DNA of 64,000 bases. Source: an uncultured Blautia sp. Lineage in GTDB: Bacteria > Bacillota > Clostridia > Lachnospirales > Lachnospiraceae. Position 1 is the first letter of the stretch; each line of letters starts with the position of its first letter. Under the pieces are notes generated by a model. It had not been told where the DNA came from and did not search any database. It saw only the letters and a program-made list of their open reading frames with translations. The stretch is taken from contig CAKROE010000007.1 in NCBI GenBank assembly GCA_934371915.1, positions 3,353 to 67,352 of the forward strand. Direction: 5' to 3'. This document shows, piece after piece, positions 52,414 to 61,294 of this stretch. The position numbers and the translations under genes were made by a program.

Positions 52414-53775
52414 TTACCTTTTCTCTTCTCTCAGCTCCGGCAAAATCGTCAAAAGCATGGTAAAAAAGCAGGCGCATCCTCCAACCAGATTTGAGATTGG
52501 TTCTGCCCAGAACACACCATCTACACCAAGTCCATTAACCTTCGGCAACAATATTGTCAAAGGCACCACAATGATCACCTTTCGGAAAATCGAAAAAAAT
52601 GTTGCTCTTTTTGCCTTTCCAAGTGCTACAAATACAGCCTGCCCGGTAAACTGTAATGCCATAAAACAAAATCCGAAGAAATAAATATGCAAAGCAGGTA
52701 CTCCTTTTTCCAAAAGTACCGGATCACTGTTAAACAATCTGATAAAAAATCCCGGTGCAATCTTTATAATGCCCCACACAAACAATGCATAAGTAAAACA
52801 TACGACCGTTACAAATTTGATTGCCTGTTTTACTTTTCCAAAAGCTTTTTCACCATAATTAAAACTCATCACCGGTGACGCACCATTTGTCAGTCCATGC
52901 ACCATCATCGTCGCAATATCACGCACGGAATTCAATACTGTCATGACACCTACATAAATATCTCCACCATATATATGCAGTGTCGAATTACAGAAAATCT
53001 GCACCAGACCATTGGTAAACTGCATCATAAAACCAGAAATTCCAAGCGCCATGATATCTTTTACACGTTTCCATTTAAGTCGCATGGCCGCCCGGTTCAG
53101 CCGAAGCGTCACTCTCTTTCCTGTCAGAAATCTTAGTACCCAGATTCCGGAACAGATCTGCGAAAGAATTGTTGCAAGTGCAGCTCCTTTCACGCCCATG
53201 TGCATTCCAAATATGAATAACGGATCCAGAATGATATTCAAAACTGCACCGATCAGTACGGTCATCATTCCCATATTTCCGAATCCCTGACAATTAATAA
53301 ACGGATTCAGTCCCAGCGAAATCATGACAAACGGTGTTCCGATCAGATAAATCTTTATATAATCACCCGCATACGGAAATGTCACATCACTTGCACCAAA
53401 TGCATACAGGATTGGTTTATAAAACAAGTAGCTTACCGCCATCAGAATCACACTTGAGATCAAAAGCATGGAAAACGTATTTCCCATTAACTTATCCGCT
53501 TCTTCATGATTTCCGCGTCCCAGTTCCATTGCACAGAGCGGACTTCCGCCATTCCCAAACAGATATGTAAATGCCGCGATCATTGTGATCACCGGAAAAC
53601 AGATTCCCACACCAGTCAGAGCCGTTGAACCTGCTCCCGGAATCCTGCCGATATACATACGGTCAACAATATTATACAAAAGATTTAAAAGCTGCGCCAA
53701 TGTCATCGGAAGTGATACCTCAATAATATTCCGATAAACATTTCCTTTTGAAAAATCCGTCTGATGTACTTTCAT
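52414..53775 (-). CDS. MATE family efflux transporter
   Basis: A 453-residue membrane protein with about twelve helices in two halves. The start was set at ATG 53775 (MKVHQTDFSKGNVYRNI). MATE features are PMTLAQLLNLLYNIVDRMYIG, GVGICFPVITMIAAFTYLFG, GASPVMSFNYGEK in the second half and VKGAALATILSQICSG. It exports cationic drugs or metabolites by Na+ or H+ exchange. No functional tie to the purine genes is evident, though it is located between them and the BMC genes. Confidence 0.9.
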   Translation of the reverse strand: MKVHQTDFSKGNVYRNIIEVSLPMTLAQLLNLLYNIVDRMYIGRIPGAGSTALTGVGICFPVITMIAAFTYLFGNGGSPLCAMELGRGNHEEADKLMGNTFSMLLISSVILMAVSYLFYKPILYAFGASDVTFPYAGDYIKIYLIGTPFVMISLGLNPFINCQGFGNMGMMTVLIGAVLNIILDPLFIFGMHMGVKGAALATILSQICSGIWVLRFLTGKRVTLRLNRAAMRLKWKRVKDIMALGISGFMMQFTNGLVQIFCNSTLHIYGGDIYVGVMTVLNSVRDIATMMVHGLTNGASPVMSFNYGEKAFGKVKQAIKFVTVVCFTYALFVWGIIKIAPGFFIRLFNSDPVLLEKGVPALHIYFFGFCFMALQFTGQAVFVALGKAKRATFFSIFRKVIIVVPLTILLPKVNGLGVDGVFWAEPISNLVGGCACFFTMLLTILPELREEKR

Positions 53776-54014
53776 TTTTAGTTTCACCCTCTTTTTATAT
53801 TATCATTTATCGCTTTTCTTTTTATTCTGTATATTATAGCACTCCCCTGTGTCCGCTTCCAGCTATTCCTCCATACTCCGAAAAAGTAAAATACACGCCT
53901 CAAAAATTTTCTTTCGCGCCCCAAAGCAACACAATCCCACTGTTTTTCATCCTGTTTTCATCAAAAAACCACATTTATGTTTCTTTAAAATCCACAAAAA
54001 TACATAATTATCTC

Positions 54015-54043
54015 TTGTTTTTCCAATCAAAAAACGGTATAAT
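54015..54043 (+). promoter_or_regulatory. promoter of the BMC shell genes
   Basis: TTGTTT (54015-54020) and a perfect TATAAT (54038-54043) are exactly 17 bp apart, 51 bp upstream of the first BMC ATG. The rest of the 319-bp gap from the MATE gene is AT-rich with no other clear element. Confidence 0.75.
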
Positions 54044-54094
54044 AAGTTTAGTTTAGGAAGATTTTATATTCCAGAGTGAATAGATGGAGGTATT

Positions 54095-54394
54095 ATGGCT
54101 GAAAATTATAATGGTATGGCAGTGGGGATTTTTGAACTTGACAGTTTTGCTGCCTGCTTTGTAGCACTTGACGCTGCTTCCAAAGCAGCAAATGTAAGGA
54201 TTCAGAATATTGAACGTAACCGTCTCGGTGCCGGTGCATGTGTTAAGATGCGTGGTTCCGTTTCCGACGTAACAGCTGCTATGGAAGCTGCTATCCGTAC
54301 CGCAGAACCAATTGCCAAAGTAGTTTCCCATACAGTAATTGCATCTCCGGCTCACGATACAGAACCGGCTATGTATATGACTGCAAACAAGTAA
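54095..54394 (+). CDS. bacterial microcompartment shell protein, hexamer type (BMC-H) 1
   Basis: A 99-residue single BMC-domain protein. The BMC pattern runs the full length: MAVGIFELDSFAACFVALDA, then KAANVRIQNIE, the pore-loop region RLGAGA (residues 43-48), GSVSDVTAAMEAAIR and the end VVSHTVIASPAHDTEP. The length is standard for a BMC-H shell protein of microcompartments (PduA/EutM class), which forms hexamers lining a polyhedral shell. It has a strong promoter and a GGAGG ribosome site. It is followed by a second BMC gene. No pentamer (BMC-P) or tandem-domain (BMC-T) gene is in the window. Confidence 0.9.
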   Translation: MAENYNGMAVGIFELDSFAACFVALDAASKAANVRIQNIERNRLGAGACVKMRGSVSDVTAAMEAAIRTAEPIAKVVSHTVIASPAHDTEPAMYMTANK

Positions 54395-54433
54395 TATCAA
54401 ATACGAATACATACTTAAAGTGAGGATTATATA

Positions 54434-54745
54434 ATGAGATATGGAGCATTTGGATTAGTAGAAGTGGTCGGAAGCAGCAACGCAATCATCGTAACCGACC
54501 AGATGCTTAAAACAGCCGATGTGTCTTTTCTTACACGAAACGGCAAATGTGGCGGACATGAAACGGTTTTTGTGACAGGTGATGTTTCTGCTGTTACCGC
54601 TGCTGTACAGGCTGTCAAAGAAAACCCTCCGTGTGATGTCTGCTTCGCAGCAGTAATTTCCAATCCATCAGAGGAAACTGTACGTCTTGCAGAAGAAGAC
54701 GCCCAGAAACACGGATTTATGAAAAAAACTAATACAAAGAAATAA
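54434..54745 (+). CDS. bacterial microcompartment shell protein, hexamer type (BMC-H) 2
   Basis: A 103-residue single BMC-domain protein, 39 bp after the first. RYGAFGLVEVVGSSNAIIV and MLKTADVSFLTRNGK give the BMC N-terminal half, GDVSAVTAAVQAVKENP the second. The pore loop reads GKCGGHE (residues 37-43) instead of the usual IGSG, placing Cys39 where PduT carries its Fe-S-binding pore Cys as I remember it. A short basic C-terminal tail (KHGFMKKTNTKK) follows. Function of the cysteine is inference. It ends before a bidirectional terminator. Confidence 0.88.
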   Translation: MRYGAFGLVEVVGSSNAIIVTDQMLKTADVSFLTRNGKCGGHETVFVTGDVSAVTAAVQAVKENPPCDVCFAAVISNPSEETVRLAEEDAQKHGFMKKTNTKK

Positions 54746-54783
54746 TACTGCTGATATTTTTTAATTATGATACACGATTATTT

Positions 54784-54838
54784 AAAAAGGAATAAAGTAT
54801 GTATCCAGAATTATTGGAACATACTCTATTCCTTTTTT
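54784..54838. terminator. bidirectional terminator between BMC and xdh units
   Basis: AAAAAGGAATA (54784-54794) pairs with TATTCCTTTTT (54828-54837 region), extended by GTAT/ATAC further in. T-runs are on both strands. It ends the BMC operon and the minus-strand xdh operon. Confidence 0.8.
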
Positions 54839-54899
54839 GCATGGTCATCTTTTATTCCGCACCACTCACCCATTGTTGCAGCATTCCTGTCAAACGAAA

Positions 54900-56249
54900 T
54901 CACAACGGTACATCTACATCCTGCAGTTCCCTCTCATCGCTTATTTTAAGATATGTCACATCTTCAGGATATCTTTTTATAATCTGTTTGCCTCCTTTAT
55001 CACCGGTAATTCCCATCAGTTCTCTATAATATTTCTTAGAAAAAATACACGGATTTCCTGTTTTTCCGCCCCGAATGGTGCATGCCATTCCCTTATTTTC
55101 GCTCTGAAACGCGTCATAAAGCGCAATGATTGTTTCCGCCGTAAGCCATGGCTGATCGGATACCGTAAAAAGACATGCATCCGCGTCTTTTGCGCTTTCC
55201 AGTCCAATCTGCATAGAGGAAGAAATCCCTCTCTCCGGCTGTGGATTAATCAAAGCCTCCGCACCGATTTCTTTTGCTGCATCTATGATCTCCGACTGTT
55301 GCATCTGCGTCACAAGTATAATCCGGCTGTCCGGTATTTTTTCTGCTGCTTTCTGAAGCTGTCTTAAAGTCCGCAGATACATAGGCACTCCGTCAACCTC
55401 ATATATCAGCTTATTCGAACCGAAGCGGCGGCTGTTTCCAGCCGCCAGCATGATAAGTGCCAATTTTACTCTCTTAGATGGCATCTGAGCTACTCTCTTA
55501 CGCTCTGTTTCAGACTTACCGCAGATATAATATTCTTTCTCTCTCAGGCTTCCCCAAGCTGCAGGAATACCCTGTTCTTCCAACCTGTCAGCAATACGCT
55601 CCGATGCCTGAGATTTCCCCGGGATATCTGCTTTATTCAGCAGTACACGATACTGCCGTCCGCCCACACATTTTCGGAGAGCTACTGTAGCTGTGACAAT
55701 CTTTAAAATATCTTCTTCTGTAACCGTCTCTTCTGTCTCTTTTCCAAGAAAATCCGCAACACACTCCGGTCTATGGCATACATCCCGTATTGATCTGCCA
55801 ACCGCATCCACCCCTGCTACTGCGATCACCAGATCCGTCTGCTCCCAGATCACGGGTTCCCAGCTTGCCGGCACTTTCAACGGATATCTTTTTGCACCAT
55901 CTGCTTCGATCAGGATCACATCCGCCAAAACTTTAATTTCTTTCAGCTTTTCTTCCGACAGTGTACCGATCTTATGCTTTTCTCTGTCCAATGAAGCAGC
56001 AATTGTATATCCGTATTCTTCCAGATTCTGCTTTATACTTATCATATCTCCATCTTCAGCAAACGGACGATCCGGTTCATACGCCATGTGTGTAGTTGTT
56101 GTTATGAGCACTTTTTTTCCTGCAGCCGTCAGTTCTTCCATCATCCGAAAAATCAGGCTGGTCTTTCCACCTCCACCAACGACTGAAAGCACCGGATATC
56201 TGTCTGTATCTATATCCAGCGCTTTCAGGATGGAGTCCGTCCGTATCAC
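54900..56249 (-). CDS. YqeC-MocA fusion: selenium/molybdenum cofactor maturation protein
   Basis: A 449-residue two-domain protein. Residues 1-255 match YqeC, a factor tied to selenium-dependent molybdenum hydroxylases: a P-loop VVGGGGKTSLI (about 23-33), TTTTHMAYEPD, VILIEADGAKRYPLKVP and LLNKADIPG. Residues from about 262 match the MocA/YgfJ cytidylyltransferase: LALIMLAAGNSRRFGSNKL, TQMQQSEIIDAA, CLFTVSDQPWL and GGKTGNPCIFS. MocA adds CMP to molybdopterin for XDH-type enzymes. The two are separate genes in E. coli. It is the last gene of the operon and overlaps yqeB by 4 bp. Confidence 0.88.
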   Translation of the reverse strand: MIRTDSILKALDIDTDRYPVLSVVGGGGKTSLIFRMMEELTAAGKKVLITTTTHMAYEPDRPFAEDGDMISIKQNLEEYGYTIAASLDREKHKIGTLSEEKLKEIKVLADVILIEADGAKRYPLKVPASWEPVIWEQTDLVIAVAGVDAVGRSIRDVCHRPECVADFLGKETEETVTEEDILKIVTATVALRKCVGGRQYRVLLNKADIPGKSQASERIADRLEEQGIPAAWGSLREKEYYICGKSETERKRVAQMPSKRVKLALIMLAAGNSRRFGSNKLIYEVDGVPMYLRTLRQLQKAAEKIPDSRIILVTQMQQSEIIDAAKEIGAEALINPQPERGISSSMQIGLESAKDADACLFTVSDQPWLTAETIIALYDAFQSENKGMACTIRGGKTGNPCIFSKKYYRELMGITGDKGGKQIIKRYPEDVTYLKISDERELQDVDVPL

Positions 56250-57049
56250 GGCAGTACTCCTTCTGACAATAAGATTTCAACCACACTGCCCGCAATACAG
56301 CGTGCTTTATCCGAAATTGTATCGCAGTTTTTCTTCTGTTCTTTACGGGGATCAATATCTGCTATTTTCATTCTTTCCGGCACTACAAAACCATCCCGGA
56401 TGATTCCTCGTAATACACCGGTCAGAGATGCATATACCGGTGTTTCGTCCACCATGGCAATAATCTGATCTTTTTCCACAATATCGCCGATTTCTGAATA
56501 GTTGTGTATCATCCCGGCAGCCGGTGAGTGAATCACACGCTCTTTTCCATATCCGGCAATCATCCCCGGAATTCCTGTATTCGGCGCTGCTGTGCCTTTT
56601 TGGATCACTCTTGCGAGATTATGTCCTCTCTGCGTTTCTACCACATAATCAACATCCTCGAGTGCTGTAAATCCAGGTCCAAGTCCGATTGTGAGCGGTG
56701 CCATCGTCCTTGTCGTTCCGAGATTCTTTTTGGCAAGAATTGCATCAATAAGTGCATCCGGCTTTAATTCAGAAACTGCATCTGCATTCTCATCAACCAG
56801 AATCGGGATTTCTTTTTCATCCCATACTTTCCGGCACTCTGAAATATCTCTGATCAGCCTTCCGGTAACACCCTCAACCCTCGATGTTCCGTCATAGACT
56901 GCTTCACCAAAAGAAACACGCCGCCGTATTGCACTCGGCTTCGCACATTCCAGCACCAGAACCTGATAGCCGCATTTATAAAGTCTGTGGATCACTCCAC
57001 TTGCAAGATCCCCGCCCCCACGTACGATCAGTGTTGTTTTATGTTTCAT
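56246..57049 (-). CDS. yqeB: selenium-dependent molybdenum hydroxylase maturation protein YqeB
   Basis: A 267-residue protein of the EF2563/YqeB family, which accompanies selenium-dependent molybdenum hydroxylases. TLIVRGGGDLASGVIHRLYKC looks like a nucleotide-binding fold, and ECAKPSAIRRRVSFGEAVYDG and GLGPGFTALEDVDYVVETQRG are characteristic. The start at 57049 is a choice; ATGs at 57061 and 57070 overlap the xdhC end, and none has an ideal ribosome site. Its exact job is unknown but presence predicts a labile selenium cofactor in the neighbouring Xdh proteins. It overlaps the YqeC-MocA gene as ATGA. Confidence 0.87.
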   Translation of the reverse strand: MKHKTTLIVRGGGDLASGVIHRLYKCGYQVLVLECAKPSAIRRRVSFGEAVYDGTSRVEGVTGRLIRDISECRKVWDEKEIPILVDENADAVSELKPDALIDAILAKKNLGTTRTMAPLTIGLGPGFTALEDVDYVVETQRGHNLARVIQKGTAAPNTGIPGMIAGYGKERVIHSPAAGMIHNYSEIGDIVEKDQIIAMVDETPVYASLTGVLRGIIRDGFVVPERMKIADIDPRKEQKKNCDTISDKARCIAGSVVEILLSEGVLP

Positions 57050-57050
57050 C

Positions 57051-57533
57051 TCAGCTGTCATTCCTTTCATGCATCACTTTTTCTACCGCATTGACGATAT
57101 TCTGATATCCCGTACAGCGACAGAGATTTCCGGACATATTTTTCTTGATTTCTTCTCTGGTCAGTTCTTTTCCCTGCTCCAGCAGAACCGTTGCAGACAT
57201 AATAAATCCCGGTGTGCAGAACCCGCACTGTACCGCACCTTCTTCAATAAAAGCTTCCTGGATCCGTGTCAGTTCACCGTTTTTTTCCAGTCCTTCCAGT
57301 GTACGGATGTTTTTGCCCTCCGCCCAGACCGCCAGATAAATACAGGAGTCAATGGTTTCACCATCGATGATCACGGTACATGCGCCACACTCTCCAACTT
57401 CACAGCCTCTCTTTACAGAAGTCAGCCCAAGGTGATTACGCAGCATGTCCAGAAGAGATTCTCTCGGATCAACATACTCTGCTACCTCTTCTCCGTTTAC
57501 CACACACTGAACAAGCATTTTTTCTTTTTTCAT
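57051..57533 (-). CDS. xdhC: xanthine dehydrogenase iron-sulfur subunit
   Basis: A 160-residue protein with two [2Fe-2S] domains. The plant-ferredoxin-like domain has KRGCEVGECGACTVIIDG, and the C-terminal helical domain has GAVQCGFCTPGFIMSAT and MSGNLCRCTGYQNIVNAVE. This is the standard small subunit of three-subunit molybdenum hydroxylases, passing electrons from the Mo site to FAD. It overlaps xdhB by 4 bp (ATGA). Names xdhA/B/C are assigned by subunit type. Confidence 0.93.
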   Translation of the reverse strand: MKKEKMLVQCVVNGEEVAEYVDPRESLLDMLRNHLGLTSVKRGCEVGECGACTVIIDGETIDSCIYLAVWAEGKNIRTLEGLEKNGELTRIQEAFIEEGAVQCGFCTPGFIMSATVLLEQGKELTREEIKKNMSGNLCRCTGYQNIVNAVEKVMHERNDS

Positions 57534-58432
57534 GCTTCTTCACCTCCCATGCCGTTATCAATTCTGGCAAGCTCTACTGTCCGAAGCAGCGCTCTTTTTG
57601 CAATTTCTCCACCGATCTGAAGACGGAAATCTCTCGAAGCTCTCCAGGAATCCCTCGGATGGATTTCACCTCGAATACTTTCTTCCAGTTCCTGATAAAA
57701 ACTTTCATCCAAAATTCTGCCTTTCAGCTTTTTTTCCGTCTCTACACACCGATACGGAACCGGTGCCGCTACACCGAAGGTAATACGTACATCTTCCAGA
57801 ATATTTTTTTCTGTATCAACTTTACTTACCACACTGCAGCTTAACGTCGCAATATCCATTGCATTTCGCATCGAATATTTAATATAGTGTCCGTGATATC
57901 CGGCATATTCTTTTTTCGGAATCACTACATGGGTAAGTACCTCGCCCGGATGCAGATCTACGCGTCCCGGTCCCAGATAAAATTCCCTCACCGGTGTGAT
58001 TCTGCCACCATCTTCATTTGCAATATGCAGAAGTGAATTGTAGGAAAAAACCGTTGGTACACTGTCAGCACTGACGGCACCATTACAGATATTTCCGCCG
58101 ATCGTACCGATATTTCGAATCTGCGGACCTCCAACCTGATCAACTGCTTCTCCCAGAACCGGAATATATTTCTGTATGATCGGATTCGCTGTAATATGTG
58201 AAAATACAGTTCCTGCGCCAATCAGAATATCCCCGTTCTCATTTCTTGTAATACCTTTAATTTCCTCAATATCCCGGATGGATACCAGAGAAGTGCCTGC
58301 CATCCTGCCTTCACGGATTTTGATCAGAACATCACTTCCTCCTGATATGATTCTCGCATCCGGATGTTCTTTCAGAAGCATAACTGCCTCTGATACGGTT
58401 TTTGCATTGTAGTATTTCTCAATGTCATACAT
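57530..58432 (-). CDS. xdhB: xanthine dehydrogenase FAD-binding subunit
   Basis: A 300-residue FAD subunit of the CO dehydrogenase/xanthine dehydrogenase flavoprotein family. FAD contact motifs are ARIISGGSDVLIKIREG near the N-terminus and GGPQIRNIGTIGGNICNGAVSAD in the middle. The C-terminal domain includes VRITFGVAAPVPYRC. It takes electrons from the Fe-S subunit and hands them to NAD+ or another carrier. It sits between the Mo subunit (15 bp upstream) and the Fe-S subunit. Confidence 0.93.
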   Translation of the reverse strand: MYDIEKYYNAKTVSEAVMLLKEHPDARIISGGSDVLIKIREGRMAGTSLVSIRDIEEIKGITRNENGDILIGAGTVFSHITANPIIQKYIPVLGEAVDQVGGPQIRNIGTIGGNICNGAVSADSVPTVFSYNSLLHIANEDGGRITPVREFYLGPGRVDLHPGEVLTHVVIPKKEYAGYHGHYIKYSMRNAMDIATLSCSVVSKVDTEKNILEDVRITFGVAAPVPYRCVETEKKLKGRILDESFYQELEESIRGEIHPRDSWRASRDFRLQIGGEIAKRALLRTVELARIDNGMGGEEA

Positions 58433-58447
58433 AGTCTGCGCCCCCTC

Positions 58448-60724
58448 TCAGATCAGTCCTGCTTTTTTGAATCCGTCAATCAGACGCTGTGGCGTCAGTG
58501 GATTCTCATTGAATGCCACACCAGTTGCATGAAGCACTGCATTACGGATTGCCGGTGCACTCGGGATTGCCGGTGGCTCCCCAAGGGCTTTATTTCCATA
58601 TGGACCCATCGGATCATCCATTTCCACAAAATCGGCTTTGATGTCCGGCGTATCCAGCATCGTCATCAGTTTATAGTCAAGAAGATTACCATTTAAAGGT
58701 CTTCCTGTCTTTTCATCAAGAATCAGCTGTTCACTGATGCCATAGCCCATGCCCATCGACATACCACCATGCACCTGCATTTCAGCCAGCTGTGGATTCA
58801 GAAGTTTTCCACTGTCATGTACATTGATGATATGAAGAATTTTTATTTTTCCAAGTTTGATGTCTACTTCAACTTCGGCAAAACAGCAGCCGGTTGCAAT
58901 CGTATTTTTCTTTACCTGTTCAGATACTTCTGCTGTCAGTACAGAAGAATTCGTCAGGCTGTAGTAACTCTCTTCTGCCAGTGCAGCAAGTGAAATTGCC
59001 TGCTCTTCGCCTGCCCAGATCCAGTTGTCACGAAGACTTAATTCTCTGGTATCCACCTCCGGCAGAAGTGTTTTTGCATAAGTCAGAATCTTGTCTCTTA
59101 AAATTTCTGCACAGTGTTTGACAGCCGTTCCAGTTACAAAGGACTGTCTGGAAGCATAGGCTCCTGTATCAAACGGGGATACATCGGTATCCTGCACTGT
59201 CTGGATGTGTACATGAGCCATATCTGTATGAAGTGTCTCTGCAACCATCTGTGAAAATACAGTATCTGCTCCCTGTCCGATCTCCGTTGCACCAAGCTGA
59301 AGCTGCACGCTGCCATCCTGATTCAGTGAAAGACGTGCCCCTGCGATTTCCAGTGAAATCGGCCATACACCGGTTTTATACGAAAACAAAGCCATACCGA
59401 CTCCTCTGCGTACCGCTCCTGTCTGCTTTGCATATTTTTTTCTTTTTTCATCCCAGTGAATGTATTCTGCACCCTTTTTCAGACATTCAAAAATACCGTT
59501 CGTATTTGCAGCGATCGGTTTCAGATAACGGTCTTCATAATATCCTTCAATTAAGTTTTTCCTGCGGAATTCCAGTGGATCCATGTGGATTGCCTCTGCC
59601 ACATCATCCATAAAGCTCTCTATTGCGAAGCATACCTGCGGAATTCCATAACCACGCATTGCACCGCCTACCGGTGTGTTGGTATAGATCGTATAAGCCT
59701 CCCCGCGGATATTTTGGCAGGCATATTGCAGTCTCCACGAAGTCAGACCGTTCGCTGCAATCGCATGACCGTGTGATGCATAAGCGCCCTGATTGGAATA
59801 AGAGTGCATATCCTTTGCAACAAGCTTTCCTTCTTTATCCACACCTGCGGCAAGATCAAATTCAATAGCATGACGGGTTCTGGTATTGCAGAAAGTCTCT
59901 TCTCTGCTGATATCCAGTTTGACCGGTCTGCCGCCCACCTGCGTTGTCAGAAACGCATTCAGTGGTTCATATAAGACATCCTGCTTATTTCCGAATCCAC
60001 CTCCGATATATGGCTTGATCACACGGACATTGCCCCACGGGATTCCCAGTGCCTGACCAATGACACGGCGCACGATATGCGGAATCTGCGTAGATGTCAC
60101 AACCACGATCCGTCCTTTTTCCATATAGGCATACGAAATTGGGTTTTCGATATGACAATGCTGTACGATCGGAGTCTTGTATGTGCCTTTTACCACCGTT
60201 TCGGCTTCTTCCATACCCTTATCGACATCTCCGATAAAATAATTGGAACGGGCAAGTACGTTATCTTTTTTATCGAAATGAATTGGCGGTTTGCTTCCAT
60301 ACATGGATTTACGCGGATGAATCTCAACCGGATATTCCTCATATTCTACTTTGATCTTTTTCAACGCTCTGGATGCAATAATTTCATCCTCCGCAACGAC
60401 TGCCGCAATGTCATCTCCATAATAGCGCACACGACCGGTCAGCAGATTCCTGTCTGCCACATCCTGATGTGCCAGTTCCACAGACCATGGATGTCCCGGT
60501 GTCGGATAGCAATGATCCGGGACATCATGGAACGTCACAACCTTCACCACCCCTTCCATGATCTCGGCCTCACTGGTATCAATAGATTTTACGATTCCAT
60601 TTCCAATTGTTGCATGCAGCACTTTCGCCACCAGACATCTTTTCGGAAGTAGATCTTCTGTAAATTTTGCTCTTCCGGTGACTTTCTCATATGCGTCTAC
60701 ACGCGGAACACTTTTTCCAATCAT
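58448..60724 (-). CDS. xdhA: xanthine dehydrogenase molybdenum-binding subunit
   Basis: A 758-residue molybdopterin-binding subunit of a molybdenum hydroxylase. It begins IGKSVPRVDAYEKVTGRAKF. Mo-site motifs are KPYIGGGFGNKQDVLYEPL, GGAMRGYGIPQVCFAIE, QLGATEIGQGADTVFSQM and, near the end, the catalytic Glu in KALGEPPAIPSAPAIRNAV. It has no Fe-S or FAD domain of its own, so it needs the XdhB and XdhC subunits encoded downstream. It should hydroxylate a purine such as hypoxanthine or xanthine, or act in reverse on urate; the substrate is inferred from the cluster. Confidence 0.92.
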   Translation of the reverse strand: MIGKSVPRVDAYEKVTGRAKFTEDLLPKRCLVAKVLHATIGNGIVKSIDTSEAEIMEGVVKVVTFHDVPDHCYPTPGHPWSVELAHQDVADRNLLTGRVRYYGDDIAAVVAEDEIIASRALKKIKVEYEEYPVEIHPRKSMYGSKPPIHFDKKDNVLARSNYFIGDVDKGMEEAETVVKGTYKTPIVQHCHIENPISYAYMEKGRIVVVTSTQIPHIVRRVIGQALGIPWGNVRVIKPYIGGGFGNKQDVLYEPLNAFLTTQVGGRPVKLDISREETFCNTRTRHAIEFDLAAGVDKEGKLVAKDMHSYSNQGAYASHGHAIAANGLTSWRLQYACQNIRGEAYTIYTNTPVGGAMRGYGIPQVCFAIESFMDDVAEAIHMDPLEFRRKNLIEGYYEDRYLKPIAANTNGIFECLKKGAEYIHWDEKRKKYAKQTGAVRRGVGMALFSYKTGVWPISLEIAGARLSLNQDGSVQLQLGATEIGQGADTVFSQMVAETLHTDMAHVHIQTVQDTDVSPFDTGAYASRQSFVTGTAVKHCAEILRDKILTYAKTLLPEVDTRELSLRDNWIWAGEEQAISLAALAEESYYSLTNSSVLTAEVSEQVKKNTIATGCCFAEVEVDIKLGKIKILHIINVHDSGKLLNPQLAEMQVHGGMSMGMGYGISEQLILDEKTGRPLNGNLLDYKLMTMLDTPDIKADFVEMDDPMGPYGNKALGEPPAIPSAPAIRNAVLHATGVAFNENPLTPQRLIDGFKKAGLI

Positions 60725-60801
60725 GATTACTCACCTTCTTCATAAAATTTTCTCAATAAAATCTTTTGAATAGAAAAAACTTACCTTTTAAAATACTTCT
60801 G

Positions 60802-61293
60802 TCATTTAACTTCTGTATATATTCCGCGCAGATCATAAATCGCATGCTGTGGACATTTCACCGCGCACATCCCACAGCTTAAACACAGTTCTTCATTGAT
60901 CACGGCATGATTCTCTGTAACCCGAATGGCACCTGCCGTACAGGTCTTTTCGCAGATGCCACAGCCGATACAGCTTACTTCACACTGTTTCTTTGCCTCT
61001 GCTCCTTTGCTCTTATTGGAGCATTTTACAACAATATAGTTTGCACACTCATGAATGTGAATGATCTCCTGCGGACAGACTTTTGCACATTTCCCACAGG
61101 CAATACATTTCACTTCATCCACTTCTGCCACACCATATTCATTTAGAAAAATCGCCCCGAATTTACATGCCTGTACGCAGGTTCCACAGCCGATACAGCC
61201 ATCTGCACATCCTTGCCCGTCTTTTGCCGTTCGACACCCACCATTACACGCCACAAGGGCTGCACGGTATGGAAATCTTTTTTTCACAGCCAT
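60802..61293 (-). CDS. RnfB-like polyferredoxin
   Basis: A 163-residue protein with four [4Fe-4S] motifs. The start at ATG 61293 (MAVKKRFPYRAALVACNGGC) follows GAAGGGG, two bases after the xdhD stop. The clusters are GCIGCGTCVQAC, CIACGKCAKVCP, CIGCGICEKTC and CLSCGMCAVKCP. The N-terminal CNGGCRTAKDGQGCADG stretch resembles the RnfB iron-sulfur region. It could carry electrons between the XdhD-type enzyme and a ferredoxin pool or the three-subunit Xdh. No membrane anchor is present, so it is cytoplasmic rather than part of a full Rnf complex. Confidence 0.85.
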   Translation of the reverse strand: MAVKKRFPYRAALVACNGGCRTAKDGQGCADGCIGCGTCVQACKFGAIFLNEYGVAEVDEVKCIACGKCAKVCPQEIIHIHECANYIVVKCSNKSKGAEAKKQCEVSCIGCGICEKTCTAGAIRVTENHAVINEELCLSCGMCAVKCPQHAIYDLRGIYTEVK

Positions 61294-61294
61294 A

